64,000 bases of DNA from Chlorella sorokiniana (taxonomy: Eukaryota > Chlorophyta > Trebouxiophyceae > Chlorellales > Chlorellaceae): the NCBI GenBank assembly GCA_025917655.1, contig CP084619.1, positions 62,001 through 126,000 of the forward strand, read 5' to 3'. Position numbers and translations under genes: made by a program. Positions 42,730-55,200 of this stretch are shown here, in pieces; the first letter of the stretch is position 1; every line of letters starts with the position of its first letter. The notes beneath the pieces were generated by a model. It worked only from the letters and a program-made list of their open reading frames with translations, searched no databases and was not told the DNA's origin.

Positions 42730-45121
42730 ATGGGCAAGCCGCTCCTTGCGAACCAGTTACCGCTGCTGCCAGCTTGTCTGGCGCTCTTCTGCCTGATTTT
42801 GATTAAGCTGTACGGCTTCGGCGGCTTTGAGCAACAAACTTCCGGCAGCGCTGTCAGCCCGCTGGCCCAGCGTATACCGGCAGCGGCGGCTAGAGCCGGG
42901 GGCAACAACGTGCCCTGCGGTGCCAGCGGCGCGGTTGGGGCCGACGCCGCGGCAGCGGCAGGCAGCTTTGACAGCCGTGCGGTGCAGCAGCCCGCTTGGG
43001 AGCGGGTGGCGGAGGCGTTGGCGCAGCCTTCGGGGCTGCACGGGCGGCAGGCCAAGGGCGGCATGCCCGCCGACTGGCGCCGCCTGCTGACCCACATGAC
43101 CAACCGGCGGGCGGAGCTGCACGGCCTGCCGGAGGCCATGACCCCGGAGCTGTACCGCTGGCTGGGAGAGGTGTACGCGTGAGTGTACCGCCGCCCCCCT
43201 CGCCCGCGCCGCCGCCCTTCACCACAACAGTGCGAGCCCTGCCAGCTGCCGCCAGCCGCCACGCCCTGGCCGCCGCTCCGCCCCCGCTGCTTCGAGCCCC
43301 CAATCCCCCGCCTCCACCCACATTTACCCCAACCGCCACCACACCATTGTGCAGCTTCAACACGTCGTCGGGCGGAGCAACTGCGGCCTGCAGTCGCCTG
43401 TGCCGCCCTGCCACTTTTACGTGGACCACACGTACCGCCTGCTGTACGTGCGCTCCGCCAAGACCGCCTCCACCTCCGTCACCCAGACGCTGGGCATGAA
43501 GGAAAACCCCAAGATGTGCAAGTGGGTGCAAGGGGGAGTGTGGGAGCGCTGGGGGTGGTCTTGAGTGTCTGTCAACGGCAATGTGAAGGCCCCCGCGCGC
43601 GCGCCCCCCTTTTCCCCAGCATGAGCGCGTTAGAATGCTACAAGAAGTGTGAGGGCAGGCCGATGTGCATGGAGTACCTCTGGAATGCAACGGAGCTCAG
43701 GAAAGCCTGGCCAGAGTACACGGGTGTGTGGTCTGTTGGGTGCGGCCAGGTTGCCCAGCCAGCGATGCCGCGCCGACAGGCGGAATGCTGTTAAGGCGCC
43801 ACACTCTGCTGGCTTTCGCTCATGACAGGGGCGCGTGTGGGCCAGGGCGGCCGTGTTCAAGCGACATTGGCGTTGCAGCACTGGGGGCAGCCCATGCCGG
43901 GACGCGCGATCTGCACAGCTTGATGCACCAGTGCTGTGCCCCCCCTTCCCCCCTTCAGTCTTTGCGTTTGTGCGCAACCCGTGGGCCCGCGCCGTCTCCT
44001 CCTGGCTGCACGCACACAAGAAGAGCCTCCAGCCCGAGTGCCACGACGACTTCCCCCGCTTTGCCGCCGCGCGTCGGCCTACGCCGCCAAGTGCCTGCTG
44101 CACCCGGCGTGCTGCAGAAAGAAGTTCGGTTGGATGCTGGAGCACGTTGAGCCGCAGGCGCAGTGCTTGTTTGACACAAAGGGGCAGCCTGCGGTGGATT
44201 TCATCGGCCGGGTGGAGCACATGGATGAGGACATGCAGGTGGGGCGGTGTTGAGGAACTGCCCGCCCGCCACCTCTGCATCTTAGCCTTGCCCTCCACAC
44301 ACCTCTCCCTCCGCCTGGCCCCATCATCTTGCGTCTAACCTCCTCCACCAACACATCCCCTTCCACCCCTTCCCGGCCCGTCCACACATCCTTACACCGA
44401 CCCCCCCCACACACACACACACACACACACACATCCACCCACCCACCCACCCACCCCACCCCCCCCCATCAGGCCCTGCTGGACCTCATCAACGCTCGGC
44501 GGCCCAACGGCACCGCGCCGCTGGCCGTGGCCGCCATGCCGCGCCTCATGGTTGCAGAGGACGACGCCGAGGCGGCCAAGTGAGCAGCGCTGCGGCTTTG
44601 CTGGTTGGCGCCCTCGGGCCGGGAGCCGTTGCCGCTGCTGCGCTTGCCGCGGCGCTGCCTGCTGTTTTTGGGGAGGGGGAAACGGGGGTATCCACACATA
44701 TGTGCAGCCGGCGCCGCTGTGCGGGCTTGCCCGGGGATCTGGCCCCACGCCATTCGCCAGCTGGATGGCCGGCCGCCACGAGAGCTGAGCACGGGGTGTC
44801 ACAGCGTTTCCGACGGGTGTGCTGCGTGCGCTGTGCAGGGACGAGGAGGAGCGTCGGCGACGGTACGCGGAGCTGTACCTCGGCTCTTCCGCCCTGCAGG
44901 ACGTGCGCAACTACTTCCATGAGGACTTCTCGCGGCTGCGCTTCACAACAGCGCTACCAGGGCTGCAGCACTGCTGCGGCGACGGCGGCGGCGACGCTGC
45001 AGCGGCCCAAGGGCAGCAGTGGGCTGGGCGGCTGAGCGCTGGCTGCAGGCAGCGGGCGCTGATAGTGGCTCGTGACGCAGCTTCTGAATGGCTGCGGAGG
45101 CAACGCTGGCGTTCTGCCTAG
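42730..45121 (+). CDS. Golgi-type carbohydrate sulfotransferase 2
   Basis: Paralogue of the divergent neighbour with the same predicted PAPS-dependent role. ATG 42,730 (MGKPLLANQLPLL) opens into the signal anchor PACLALFCLILIKLYGFGG; exon 1 ends at 43,178. Later blocks: CHFYVDHTYRLLYVRSAKTA then STSVTQTLGM (5'-phosphosulfate loop, 43.4-43.5 kb); CYKKCEGRPMCMEYLWNATE; FAFVRNPWARAVSSWLHAHK near 43.98 kb (3'-phosphate block with Arg and Ser); CCRKKFGWMLEHVEPQAQCL; DFIGRVEHMDEDMQ; ALLDLINARRPNGTAPL; DEEERRRRYAELYLGSSALQ; and DVRNYFHEDFSRLRF, stop at 45,121. Its C-terminus is about 50 residues longer than that of paralogue 1. One G appears to be missing at 43,371-43,375, where exon 2 changes frame. 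Conserved Cys residues in both paralogues suggest shared disulfides. Confidence 0.83.
44409..44434 (+). repeat. (CA)n microsatellite in a sulfotransferase 2 intron
   Basis: Thirteen or so CA units followed by CCACCC repeats, forming the tract before the acceptor of the exon coding ALLDLINARRP. Confidence 0.8.
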
Positions 45122-45860
45122 CAGCAGCCCTGCTGATCTTGCCTGCCCGCGCTGTGGCGGGATTGCAACATGCTTGCAGCAGTTGCATAGGCCCGCAGGG
45201 GTTTACAAGTTGAGCAGCAGCGGTGGAACAGGTTTGGGCCGTCGTTCAGCTGCAGCAGCTCCTGTTCTGGCTCCCACCCAGCAGCCGGCCGCGCCTGCGC
45301 AGGGCGCGCCCTATAGCCGGCGGCGGCCAGGTGCCCAGCGACAGGGCATGGAAAGCGGGGCCGTCGCTGGATCCTTGCAGTGGGCAACGTACACATACTT
45401 GCAAGATTGAATGAGACATTTGCAAGGCTGAGCAAGACAGCTGTGGCAAGGTTGTCTTGTCACTCAAAACGCTTTGTGCTTGCCTCACACTTGCGGGTTC
45501 GGCAGGCATGCTGGCTCCATGCTGAAGCCGGTCGTATCAACACTTTCGAGCAACGCCATCAATCATGCGGAACAGGGATGTGAAATTTATGTTTAAGCTG
45601 ATCTGACGCTCGAAGAGCCTGGGCAAGTGGTTTTCTGGCACCCACCGTGCGACGAGTTGCTGTCGGCGGCGACGCCTGGTAATGACGCCAATGAGTCTGG
45701 CATCTACCCTTCACCTTTGCAATCACACCACGGGCGACCGAGGCTCATAGGCACCGCCTCGGTTGTCCGTTCTCTGGCTCCGGCGCCTGCAGGGCTGGCG
45801 CGGCCTCCTTTGCGGACGGTAAATTAGTCGCCAGAAGATCCTGTTGTACGAGAAGGCGAC
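45122..45860. promoter_or_regulatory. Intergenic region, sulfotransferase 2 to SBP-box gene
   Basis: About 740 bases holding the 3' flank of the sulfotransferase and the promoter and leader of the SBP-box gene. The only open frames are short and motif-free. Several GTAC cores, the copper-response element core in Chlamydomonas, are expected by chance at this length, so none is called. Confidence 0.45.
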
Positions 45861-48800
45861 ATGGCGGAGCCCACAGCTCGGCCCACTGCCGCCGAATGGG
45901 ACCCCCGCGAGTACGCCTTCGACCCGTATGGGCTCACCGCTGAGCGTTTGTCGCCCGAAGGCAGCAAGCCCTCTACAAGCAGCGCAGCTGGCAGCGACGA
46001 CCACACCAGCAAGGAGGGTGCTGGGCCGCCCGACCAGCCCGTCAAGCGCCGCCCGGGTCGGCAGAAGCGCACGTCGGTGCTCTGCCAGGTGTGTTACTGC
46101 CCCCATCCATCGCTGTGCCACGTTCATGTTGCACTTCTCTGGCTCACGCCGCGGCATCCGGCGCAGCAGCTGCAGCCGGTGTTTTGTCGCCAACCGCAGC
46201 CGTTGGTGGGTGCAGGTACTGCACTGCGGCGAGGAGCTGATCAATGCCAAAAATACTACCGCCGGTACCGCATCTGCCAGCTACACTGTAACATGTGAGG
46301 CGAGGGCAGGGGCCGCTCGACAGCTCTGTCGTCGCGAGTGATGATGATGCTGCCCGCGCGCGCCTTCTCCCTGCAGATGAAAGTCGCCGCCTCTCTGGCC
46401 CTGCCCCCTCCGCAGGCCAAGCATGATGGTTGATGGGCAGCGGCAGCGCTTCTGCCAGCAGTGCGGCCGCTTCCACGCAATCAGCGAGTTCGAGGGGGCG
46501 AGCGCAGCTGCCGCCGCAAGCTGAAGCGGCACAACGAGCGGCGGCGCACATTGGTCGGCACCGGCACGAGCCCCCAGCCTGCAGCCTTGGCAAGCGATAG
46601 CAAGGGAGGAGGGGGCCCGGGTAGCGGAAGCGAGGGCGGCGCGCAGCAGCGGAGCGGGCAGCCGGCACAGCTGCCGCCGTCTGAGGGCCACCCTTCTGCC
46701 GACAGCCAGCCCTCGGGCGCAGGCCTTCCCACACGCCAGGCCTCGTCAGCGGCAGCGCAGTCGCCGAGCCCCGCGACGGCGCCGCTGCTGGCACACCCCG
46801 CACGTGCCCTCACCCCTGAGCAGCGCTTCCCGGCCGCCGGCGCCCCTTGGGCCCCTTGCCCAGCAAAAGCGCCAGCCTGGACAGCTCCCCACGCAGAGTG
46901 CCAGATGGCGGCTCGCCTGCAGCGCACCCTGCGCTGCCGCACACGTGCTGCCTAGAAACGGCAGGGGAGCTAGCCGGGGGCAGCCTGGGCTGCTTGCGCA
47001 GCAGCAGCCGCAGCCGCCGCCGCAGCCGCAGCAGCATGGGGCGGCGGCGGCGGCGCGCTTTGATGCCACCGATGCTGAGCTGGAGGCTGTGCTGCAGCAG
47101 CTGCTGCACGACGAGGACCTGCGTGGCCTGCCCCTGCAACCGGCAGAGGTACGCAGGGCAGTACACCAGCAGCACGCTGCGGCCGCATGGCGGGACGGCT
47201 GGCGTGGGGGCGAGGGCGTGCGTGTACCAGCACACAGCTTACACCGGTTCCATGTTGCGCCGTCTCCGCCTGCGCTGCTGGCTGCCGGCTTGTCGCCCCC
47301 TTCCCGCCGTCCCGCATTCAAAGCAGCACAGGAGAGTGTGCGCGGCAGCGCGCGCTGGGGACAACACACACACACACATGCAAGCACACCACCACCACCA
47401 CCACACACACAGGCACCCCCTTCTGCCCTGCAGCTCTTCCTGCCGCAGCGGTCCATCAAGGGGTGCCCCCCAGCCGCTGCAGCTGCCGTCCACCGGCGGC
47501 TTTGCACCGCGGGCGGCGCCGGCACGGGCCCACCCCGCGGCAGCTGCGCTGGCTGGCCGGCGGGCGTGGGATGAGCAGCAGGTGTGCTGGGCTGCGGGCG
47601 GCGGGCTAGGCTGCGTCGCTTGCCGGGAGCGGCCACCTGGGCAGCCAGCAGCGCAGCTCGGCTGCTTGCTTCGGGATGCCTGGCTGCCTGGCCACTAGGA
47701 GCAGGGGCTCTGCCGGCTCAGCGCTCTGGAGCAGGCTTGCACCCGCTCTCGACCCCGTCCTGCCCCTGTCCTGGTGGTGCTGCCCGGTGCAGTACGTTCC
47801 CAGCCTGGATGTACTGCCCATGGACCTGCTGGACGACATCCCGCTGGTGCCACTGCCAGAGGAGATGGGGGGGCAGGGCCCCGGGCCCCCTCGGCGGCGC
47901 CGCCACCCGCGCTGCCCCTCGCCCGCTCCGGCTCCCTGTCGGGCTACTCGTCCGCCACGGCGGCTCACACCTCTGCGGGTGGTTCCACGGGCTCGCTGGG
48001 CGCGGTGGCGGCAGCTGTTCCGCTGGCCCCACCCCGCGCGGGCTACGCGCGGCCGCGCCTCGCGCCGCCGTCCCTGGCGCCGATGCACGGCGTGAGCGCC
48101 GCGGTGCTGGCGGCGGCGCGGGGGCTGGCGACGCCGCCCGGCAGCGGCATGCCGCCCCTTGTGGGTTATGCCGCCGCCCAGCCTGACCGCCTCACCACAA
48201 TGTCGCTCAAGGTGCGGCACGGGCGGCCTGGTTGGTGGGTACGGCGGGGGCGCACGGAGGCTCCCTCCGCTGCGCGCAGGCAGCCGCACTGCCAACCAGC
48301 CGGCTGGCCCCGTTTTGCGGACCTTTGCTGGCACACTTGAAAGAGCGAGGGAAATGTACAGAGAACAATCACGCCCAGCCAGCCGCCCGTGGCCCCCTGC
48401 CCTGCCCCTCATCCACTCCCCCACACACCATAGCAAGGCAACCCTGCCCTGGGCCCCCAGGCCCTCACCCCCACCCCACCCCACACACATTAGCAAGCCA
48501 ACTCTGCCCTGGCATCTCTCCAATCCCACACCCACCCACCCACCCTCCTGCAGGTCTTCAACTGCACCCCCGACCAGCTGCTGCCGTCTGTGCGGGCTGA
48601 GCTGGGGGCCCTGCTGGGGGCGGGGGAGCTGCTGCTGGAGGGATGCATCCGCCCGGCTGCACCCACCTGACGCTCGGCGCGGTGATGGCGGCCCCCGCCG
48701 CCGATGAGCTGGAGGTGCGGGGGCGGCGGGCGCACTCATGGCTGGGCCACGCGTCTGCGTGCACCAACATTTCCCTTTCTTTTGGCTGGGGGGGCGGATG

Positions 48801-49444
48801 AGTGAGGGGTGGGTTTGTGGGGTGGGGAGGCGCGCTTTCAATGCAGACGGGCCTCTTACTGCATCAGCCCGACACCGTCCGTTGCCTTTCCCCCTCTCGC
48901 GCGCTGCCTCCCATTCATCTGCCTGCGCGACTGTCCCGACGACCTTGCGCCTTGATCTCTCAGCGTGCAATGCTGACCAGTTGTCGTCCCCCTCGGCCGC
49001 AGGCTGCCGGCCTGTGCGCCGCGGTGCCACGGCTGCTGCGCAGCGGGGGCGGCGGCGGCACAAGCAGCGGCGGCGGCGGCGGCGGCTGCCTGGAGCAGGA
49101 CATGCTGGTGCAGCTTGGCGACGAGCTGGCGGTGGTGAAGCGACGGCGCCTCGTGGCGCTGCTCAGCCTGCAGGCCAGCAGCCCCTGCCTGGCTCCCGCC
49201 CTCGCACCGCCGCTGCCGCTGGCGGTGCGGGGCGGCGCGGCGCCTCTGCTGCTGCGCGGGCGCCACCTTGCTGGCGAGGGCGACCTGCTGCTGGCGCGGC
49301 AGCAGGGGCGCAACCTGGCAGGTGCGAGCATGCTGGGTCGGGGCATCCGCACACACACTCACACACACACGCACACACACACACACACACGTACTCGCTC
49401 ACATGCACACACACACACACACCAACCTCACACCCACACACATG

Positions 49445-49476
<32 letters not shown>

Positions 49477-52227
49477 TTCCAGCCCATGTGCGTGCACTCC
49501 CCTCTGGCTTCCCCCAGTGGAGCTGCATGCGTGGGGCAAGGCCCAGGGCGGGCAGTGGCTCAAGGCGCGCCTGCTGGGCCTGCGCCCGGCTGGGTGGAGC
49601 TGGAGGCGCAGCACGGCGGCATCACCAGGTGGGTGCTGCAGCGCAGGCCGTGCCAGGGCGCCCAGGCCGCAGCGCAGCCGCGCCCGCCCCCTAGCTGCCT
49701 GTCGCGCGCTGTTCAGCGCGTCTGCTCCGCTGCGGCGGCGGCGGCCTGCAGAGTGGCCGCCCGCGCGCGTTTGGCTTGAGGGCTTGCGCAAGCCGGCTCT
49801 TTCATTCCATTCCAGAGAGCGCTCCCGAGCCAGCCCCGCGTGTTGGCTCACCCCCTGTCACCGTGGCATCCCTTTCACCCGCCCGCCTGCCTGCAGCCGC
49901 CCCCGCCCCTGCTGGTGCTGCCCAGCGCCGAGGCGGCGGCGGAGGTGCGGGCGCTGGAGCGGGATGCGGCAAGGGTGGGGTGCGTGGACACGCTGCTGCG
50001 GGACGTCGGCCTGGTGGTGCAGGTACGGTGCGGTACAGCGCAGCGCCCTGCGGGCCGGGCCGGGCCGGCCGGAGGTGGTCTTGGAGGCCCCACTGGAATG
50101 CATGGCCGCCGTGTTTCCTGCCCCAGCACCCACGCTTCATGCAGCGCAATGACCCCTCATTCACACACGCCTGCATGCACTTAAAAACACACACACACAC
50201 GTGGTTGAGCACGCCTTAAAAACACACACGCCAGAACGACGCGGAATCGACCCTCCACCCATCCCCCACCCACCCACCACATGTAGTTCCTGTGCCGCGG
50301 CGAACTGGCGGCAGAGGGCCTGCCCTGCCCCGCCTACACCCCCGCCCTGCTGGCCGCCATCGCGGGCAAGGCGCGGCGCCTGGCGGCGGCGACCGTGGCA
50401 CGCGGCTGGGCGGCAACTGCAGAGGTGCGGCGCCGCTGCCGCATGTAGTTTTGTTGTTGCCGCGGCGCTTCCCCCTCCATGCTTGTTTGCGTCTTGCTGT
50501 TCATTGCGTACCCTCCCCCGCGCCGCGCCCCCCCCGCCCGCCCCCCTGACCAGCTCACCCCATGCTTCACTTGCCAACCCTGCCCACACACACCAAGCAG
50601 ACGCACTTTCTAAACGGCTGCTTGCGGCCCCCTTCTCCTCCTGCTCCCTCCCTCGCAGATGCTGCTGCGTGCGGTGACGGCAGACGGCGCCCCTGCGGCG
50701 CAGGCCCTGGCAGCCATGGACGCCTGCTGCCCGGCTGGCGCCACCCTGCTGCACGTCGCCGCCGGCACCGGCAGCGTGCCGCTGCTGCGCCGCCTGGCCG
50801 CCTGGGGTGCTGACAGCGGCGTCGCCTGGGCCGTGGACGCGCCCGCGGGCCAGGCCCGAGTGACGCCGCTGCATGTGGCTGCCGTGCTGCCCAACCACGC
50901 GGCTGTGCTGGCTGCCCTGACAGGTTGGTGCCCCGCCTTGCGACCAATGTCGTACAAACCCAAACTCAGCAAACCCTTGCTGCAAGGCCTTGGTTTGGTT
51001 GGCCTCCCAGCGCGACCTGCATGTTCCATTCTTGGGGATGTCGTCATCCCAGCGTTGACTTGCAGCGTGCAGCAGCCCCGTGCACCCCCAGCCGGGCTGA
51101 CCCCCCCGTTGCTGCTGCGCAGGCATGGCCCCCGCCGCCGCCAAGCTGTGGGCCCTGGTGCAGGCGGCCGATGGCACAACTCCAGAGGGCCTGGCTGAGG
51201 CGGTGGCGGCCGTGGCTAGGGGCCGCGGCGGCGGCGCGGGCATGCTTCAGGAGGCGCCCTGCACGCCGAGCACGTGCGGCAGCCGCGGCAGCAGCCGCGC
51301 CAGCTGCGCCAGCAGCAGCAGCAGCCCAGGTCTGGCGGAGGCGGGCGCCGCCGCAACCAGCGCCAAGCTGGGCCCAAAGGGCGGCGGGGAGGACGCGGCC
51401 GGCTGTCCGCCGCCGGCAGCGGCCGATGTGGACCCGGCGCCATTGCACGGTGCGGCCCCCCCCATTCCCCCTGCCCTCACATCTCGTCCCCTCTGCCTGC
51501 CGGTTGAGCAGCTGCACGGCTTCCCGTGCCCATCCCCGCTCCGCCCCTCACCCCGTCCACCTCTCCCGCTGCTGCAGCCTCCAAGCCCGGCAAGCCCGGC
51601 GACGACCAGGCTGGCACCCCGCGGGCTACGGGGGCCAGCTGCGGCGCGGCCGTCGGGCGCTCAAGGCCCAACTGGACGACCTGCACATAGCGTGAGACGC
51701 CGCCCGCAGCCGCCCTGCGCCTTGTGCCCCCACGGCTTTGCTGCTGGGCGTGGGCAGCTGGGATGGCGCCCGCAGCCGCCCTGCGCCTTGTGTACCCCCC
51801 CCAATGCCTTGCTGCTGGACGTGGGCGGCTGGGGCGGCGGATCCGCCAACGCCGCGCACGCCTCTCGCCGGCAGCCAGCGCGCCGCTGCAGGATGCAAGC
51901 TGTCGGGGCTCCCACGCTGGACCTGCAGCGCTTTCGTCAGGCACGTGAAGGTCACATTCAACACACCCCGGGCACACTCCCTGGCCACATGGCTGCAGGT
52001 CCATCCTGTCCGAGGTGGAAAGCGGGCTGGAAGGCAGCAGCCCGGCCGGCCCGCGCCCCCTGGCCGGCGCGATGGGCGGCACGGCGGCGGCTGCCGCGGC
52101 GCTGCTCGCTCGCTGCGCCAGCGCTAGCGGTGGCCGGCTGCGACAGACAACACCCAACCCTCCCCCACCCGTCCTCCCAGCATGGATGTGGATGAGGTGG
52201 ATGGGAGCCTTGTCGGCTGGCCTATGA
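45861..52227 (+). CDS. SBP-box / ankyrin transcription factor, CRR1-like
   Basis: Nuclear DNA-binding regulator. Exon 1 (45,861-46,088) codes an acidic start with WDPREYAFDPYGL and ends in RRPGRQKRTSVLCQ. Exon 2 (46,216-46,294) continues the first zinc site, C-x4-C-x16-C-x2-H. Exon 3, from 46,417, has GQRQRFCQQCGRFHAISEFE and the basic tail ERSCRRKLKRHNERRR (nuclear signal). Later exons have ARFDATDAELEAVLQQLLHD, VPSLDVLPMDLLDDIPLVPL, and LKVFNCTPDQLLPS leading to an IRPGCTHLT-like block near 48.65 kb typical of long SBP proteins. Ankyrin-type repeats follow near 50.75-50.93 kb (GATLLHVAAGTGSVPLLRRL; VTPLHVAAVLPNHAAVLAAL). This layout is that of Chlamydomonas CRR1 (copper/hypoxia response) and plant SPL1/12. 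Three apparent single-base losses interrupt conserved blocks. The 3' end near 52.2 kb is tentative and I see no Cys-rich tail. Confidence 0.82.
49346..49482 (+). repeat. (CA)n-rich microsatellite in an SBP-gene intron
   Basis: Interrupted CA/CACG dinucleotide tract between the exon ending ARQQGRNLA and the exon starting VELHAWGKAQGG. The His-Thr-rich open frames across it are artefacts of the repeat. Confidence 0.85.
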
Positions 52228-55200
52228 ATCCTCTGTTTGACGAGCTCACGCCCCCTATTGCTTCAGCTGCCTCTGTCCTCTTGGGCCGGATGAGTGACGG
52301 CCCTGCATTCTTTGCCCAACTTTTTTTGCACATGCACTTGCTCAAGCTTGTGCGGCCGCGTGCCCCCAACACCGCCGTCCCCGCGCTGCCGCCGCCGCGC
52401 TGCGCCGCAAACCGCGCCAGCAAGGCCGAGATGCCAGGCTCCGAGGGCGGCGCCACGCCCGCCATCGCCGCCGTCACCAGCTGCCCCTCGCACCACGCCA
52501 CCGCTGCCCGCGTCTGCAGAGGGGCGCGGCATGGGGGCGGCTCGGCGGCGGCCGGGCGCCACGCCAGCCAAGGCGCGCCTGTCAAGAGGGGCTGCGGCCG
52601 TGGCCGTCCCCAAGTCTTCCCCAGTTGCACCAACTCTTTGTACAACCGATTTTCGCGGCCGTTATAACCTGGAACTCGACAGCTCTCCGGGCACAGGAGA
52701 CAGGTGGCGGGCAGCGTGGCCAGCGTGGCGCGGCAGCCATCTGGCCCACCTCGAGCCATGCACCCCCGCTGTGCGATCGCCCCCTCCCCGTCGCCTCCCT
52801 TTCGGGCAGCATCATGCGCACAACCGCCACGCCATGCCCACTGCGCCCCCCAAAAAAAATACACATACACACACACACAGACACAAATCCATGCACACAC
52901 ACTCACACCTGCCGCACATGCGCAGCGCAGCACCCACCTCTGGATCGGCCGCCAGCAGCGCCAGCAGCGCGGCGGCGTCGGCGCGCAGCGGCCCCAGCAT
53001 GCCCTGCCGCTCCCGCATCGCCGGCATCAGGTCGTGCGACAGGAAGCGCAGGTAGGCGGCGTAGGCGTCGGCGTGGCGGCGCGCGTGGCCCCCGCGTGCC
53101 AGCGAGCCGGGTGCCGGGGCCACCTGGGAGACGGCACAGCAGGGCGCAGCAGGCAGGGAGGCAGGGAAGTCGGAGCGCCGCAGCAGGCTCGCTTGCGTCG
53201 GCGGCGGCGCGAGGGCGGGCCGCTCGGGCGCGCAGCAGGTGGGGTGGGTGCGGCAAACGAGGCGCCGGCGCTTTGGCGGACCGAGGTGCAGGGGGAGAGA
53301 TGGCCCGGGAACACTCCAGGGGCGGCTGGCTGGCTGGCGCCCCCAACAATTTGGAAATGTGGATGTCGGGTGCTGGCCGGCCCACCTGTGCAGCGCCACG
53401 TCGAGCAGCGCGGCCAGCAGGCGGGGGCAGCCCGCGGCGGCGCGGCGCGCCGCCGCCCCCGCCGCCCCCTCGGCCGTCAACAGCCTCCAGAGGAGGTGCA
53501 GCAGGGCCGCCAGGTAGCGCAGCTGGCTCAGCACGCCCAGCATGTCCAGCGTGCACAGCTCCGCAGACGCGGTGTCCTTGACTTTGCCGTCGGGTGGGGC
53601 GGCGGTGCCGCCGCCGCCGCCCACCACGCGCCCCAGCCGCCGCGCTCCGCCAGCAGCTGCCAGTCGCTGGGCAGCAGGCAGCGCCAGCCGGGCGATTCCT
53701 CATCCAGAGCCCGCGCCGCGTGCTGCCTGGGGGGCACAGGAACGAGCACCCAAGCGGCGGTCAGCAGTGAGGGGGTGGGGGTGCAACATGGCAGACTGTG
53801 CAGCAGATAGAGACCATGCAGGCAGGCTCCCTGTTTCGGAACAATCACACCCTCGTCTGAAGGCAGGGGTGGGCGTAGTGTGAGGATCAAGCGCACGCTC
53901 CCACAGCCCTCTTCATCCCCGTCTGCCACCCAAACACCCAGCCGCCCGTCCGCACAAGCGCGCGCCAACCCCCTCCCTCATCAATCATTAAAGAACGCCG
54001 CCGCCCCCCCCACACACACACACACACACACACGCCGCGCGCCCCCCCACACACACACACACACACACACACACAAAGGCCCCCCACCCCACCCCCACCA
54101 CCACATACACACGCAGACCCGCATTCCAGCGCCCCCCCCATGCACACTGCTGCGGCAGCCCACCTGAAGACGGCAAAGGGGCAGATGAGGAGGTCAGCCA
54201 CCACCTGCATCAGCGCCGAGCCAGGGCGGGCGCCCCCGCAGCACCCGTCATGCTCCTGCGCCCAGCAGGGGCCAACAGGTGGGCAGGGAGGCATGAGGGC
54301 GGCGCAGGGCAGAGCAGCACCTTGCAGCGCAACAGCTTCGGGCGCGGGAGGCCAGCCGAGCGATGTGTGCCGCCCCGCTTCCCACCCAACCCCTGTGCAG
54401 GCCTGCTGCACAATATCGCGTAGCTTCATAAATCTATGACAACTCATCCTATCCCCCCCTTCCCCCTCACAGCAGGATCTCGGTGTTGGGCTGGTAGGCA
54501 GTGCCCACCGCCGTGACTGCCACCGCGGCGGCCGCCACCAGCGGCGGCGGCAGCACCGCGCCGCCCGCAGCCGCGCCGCTGTGGGGCCACGAGGGGCGCA
54601 GCGCGATGAGCAGCGAGCGCAGGAGCAGCATGCCGCACTCGAAGAAGGCGGGGAGCAGCATGCGGCCAGACAGCGCGGTGGCCATCTGGAGGCAGTTTGG
54701 GGAAGGGGGGCGGGAGGAGGGGGAGCGGTATGTGCGCCAGCGTGGGCGTGTGAAGAGAGGTGGAGAGAGTGGCGCTGCCCTCCGACCCCCGCTTACGTCC
54801 CATCAAAACAGAGCGTTCCTCTCCTACAGATGAAAAAGAAAGAAAGATGAAGCACAAAGAGCAGGGCGGCCCACCTGCAGGATGGAGGTGCAGATGTCGG
54901 CGGGGTGCCGCCGCCCACGCACACACCCCGGCCGCCGTCGTCGTCGCCGCCGTCGCCGTCGTCGGCGCTGCGGCGGCCTGCAACGTCGTCGCCCTCCCCC
55001 ACCTGCTGCTGCACCAGCTCGCGGGCGGCATCCAGCGCCCAGGTCCAGCAACGCATGACGGGCGGATCCACCAGCAGCGGCGCATTCTGCTGCACCTCTG
55101 CCGCGTTGCGCGCAGCACCACGGCCGCCGCCGCGGCAGCAGCCAGGCCCTCCTCCAGCGCAAGCGGGTCGGGAAAGAGCGCAGCGGCGGCGCTGGCGGCG

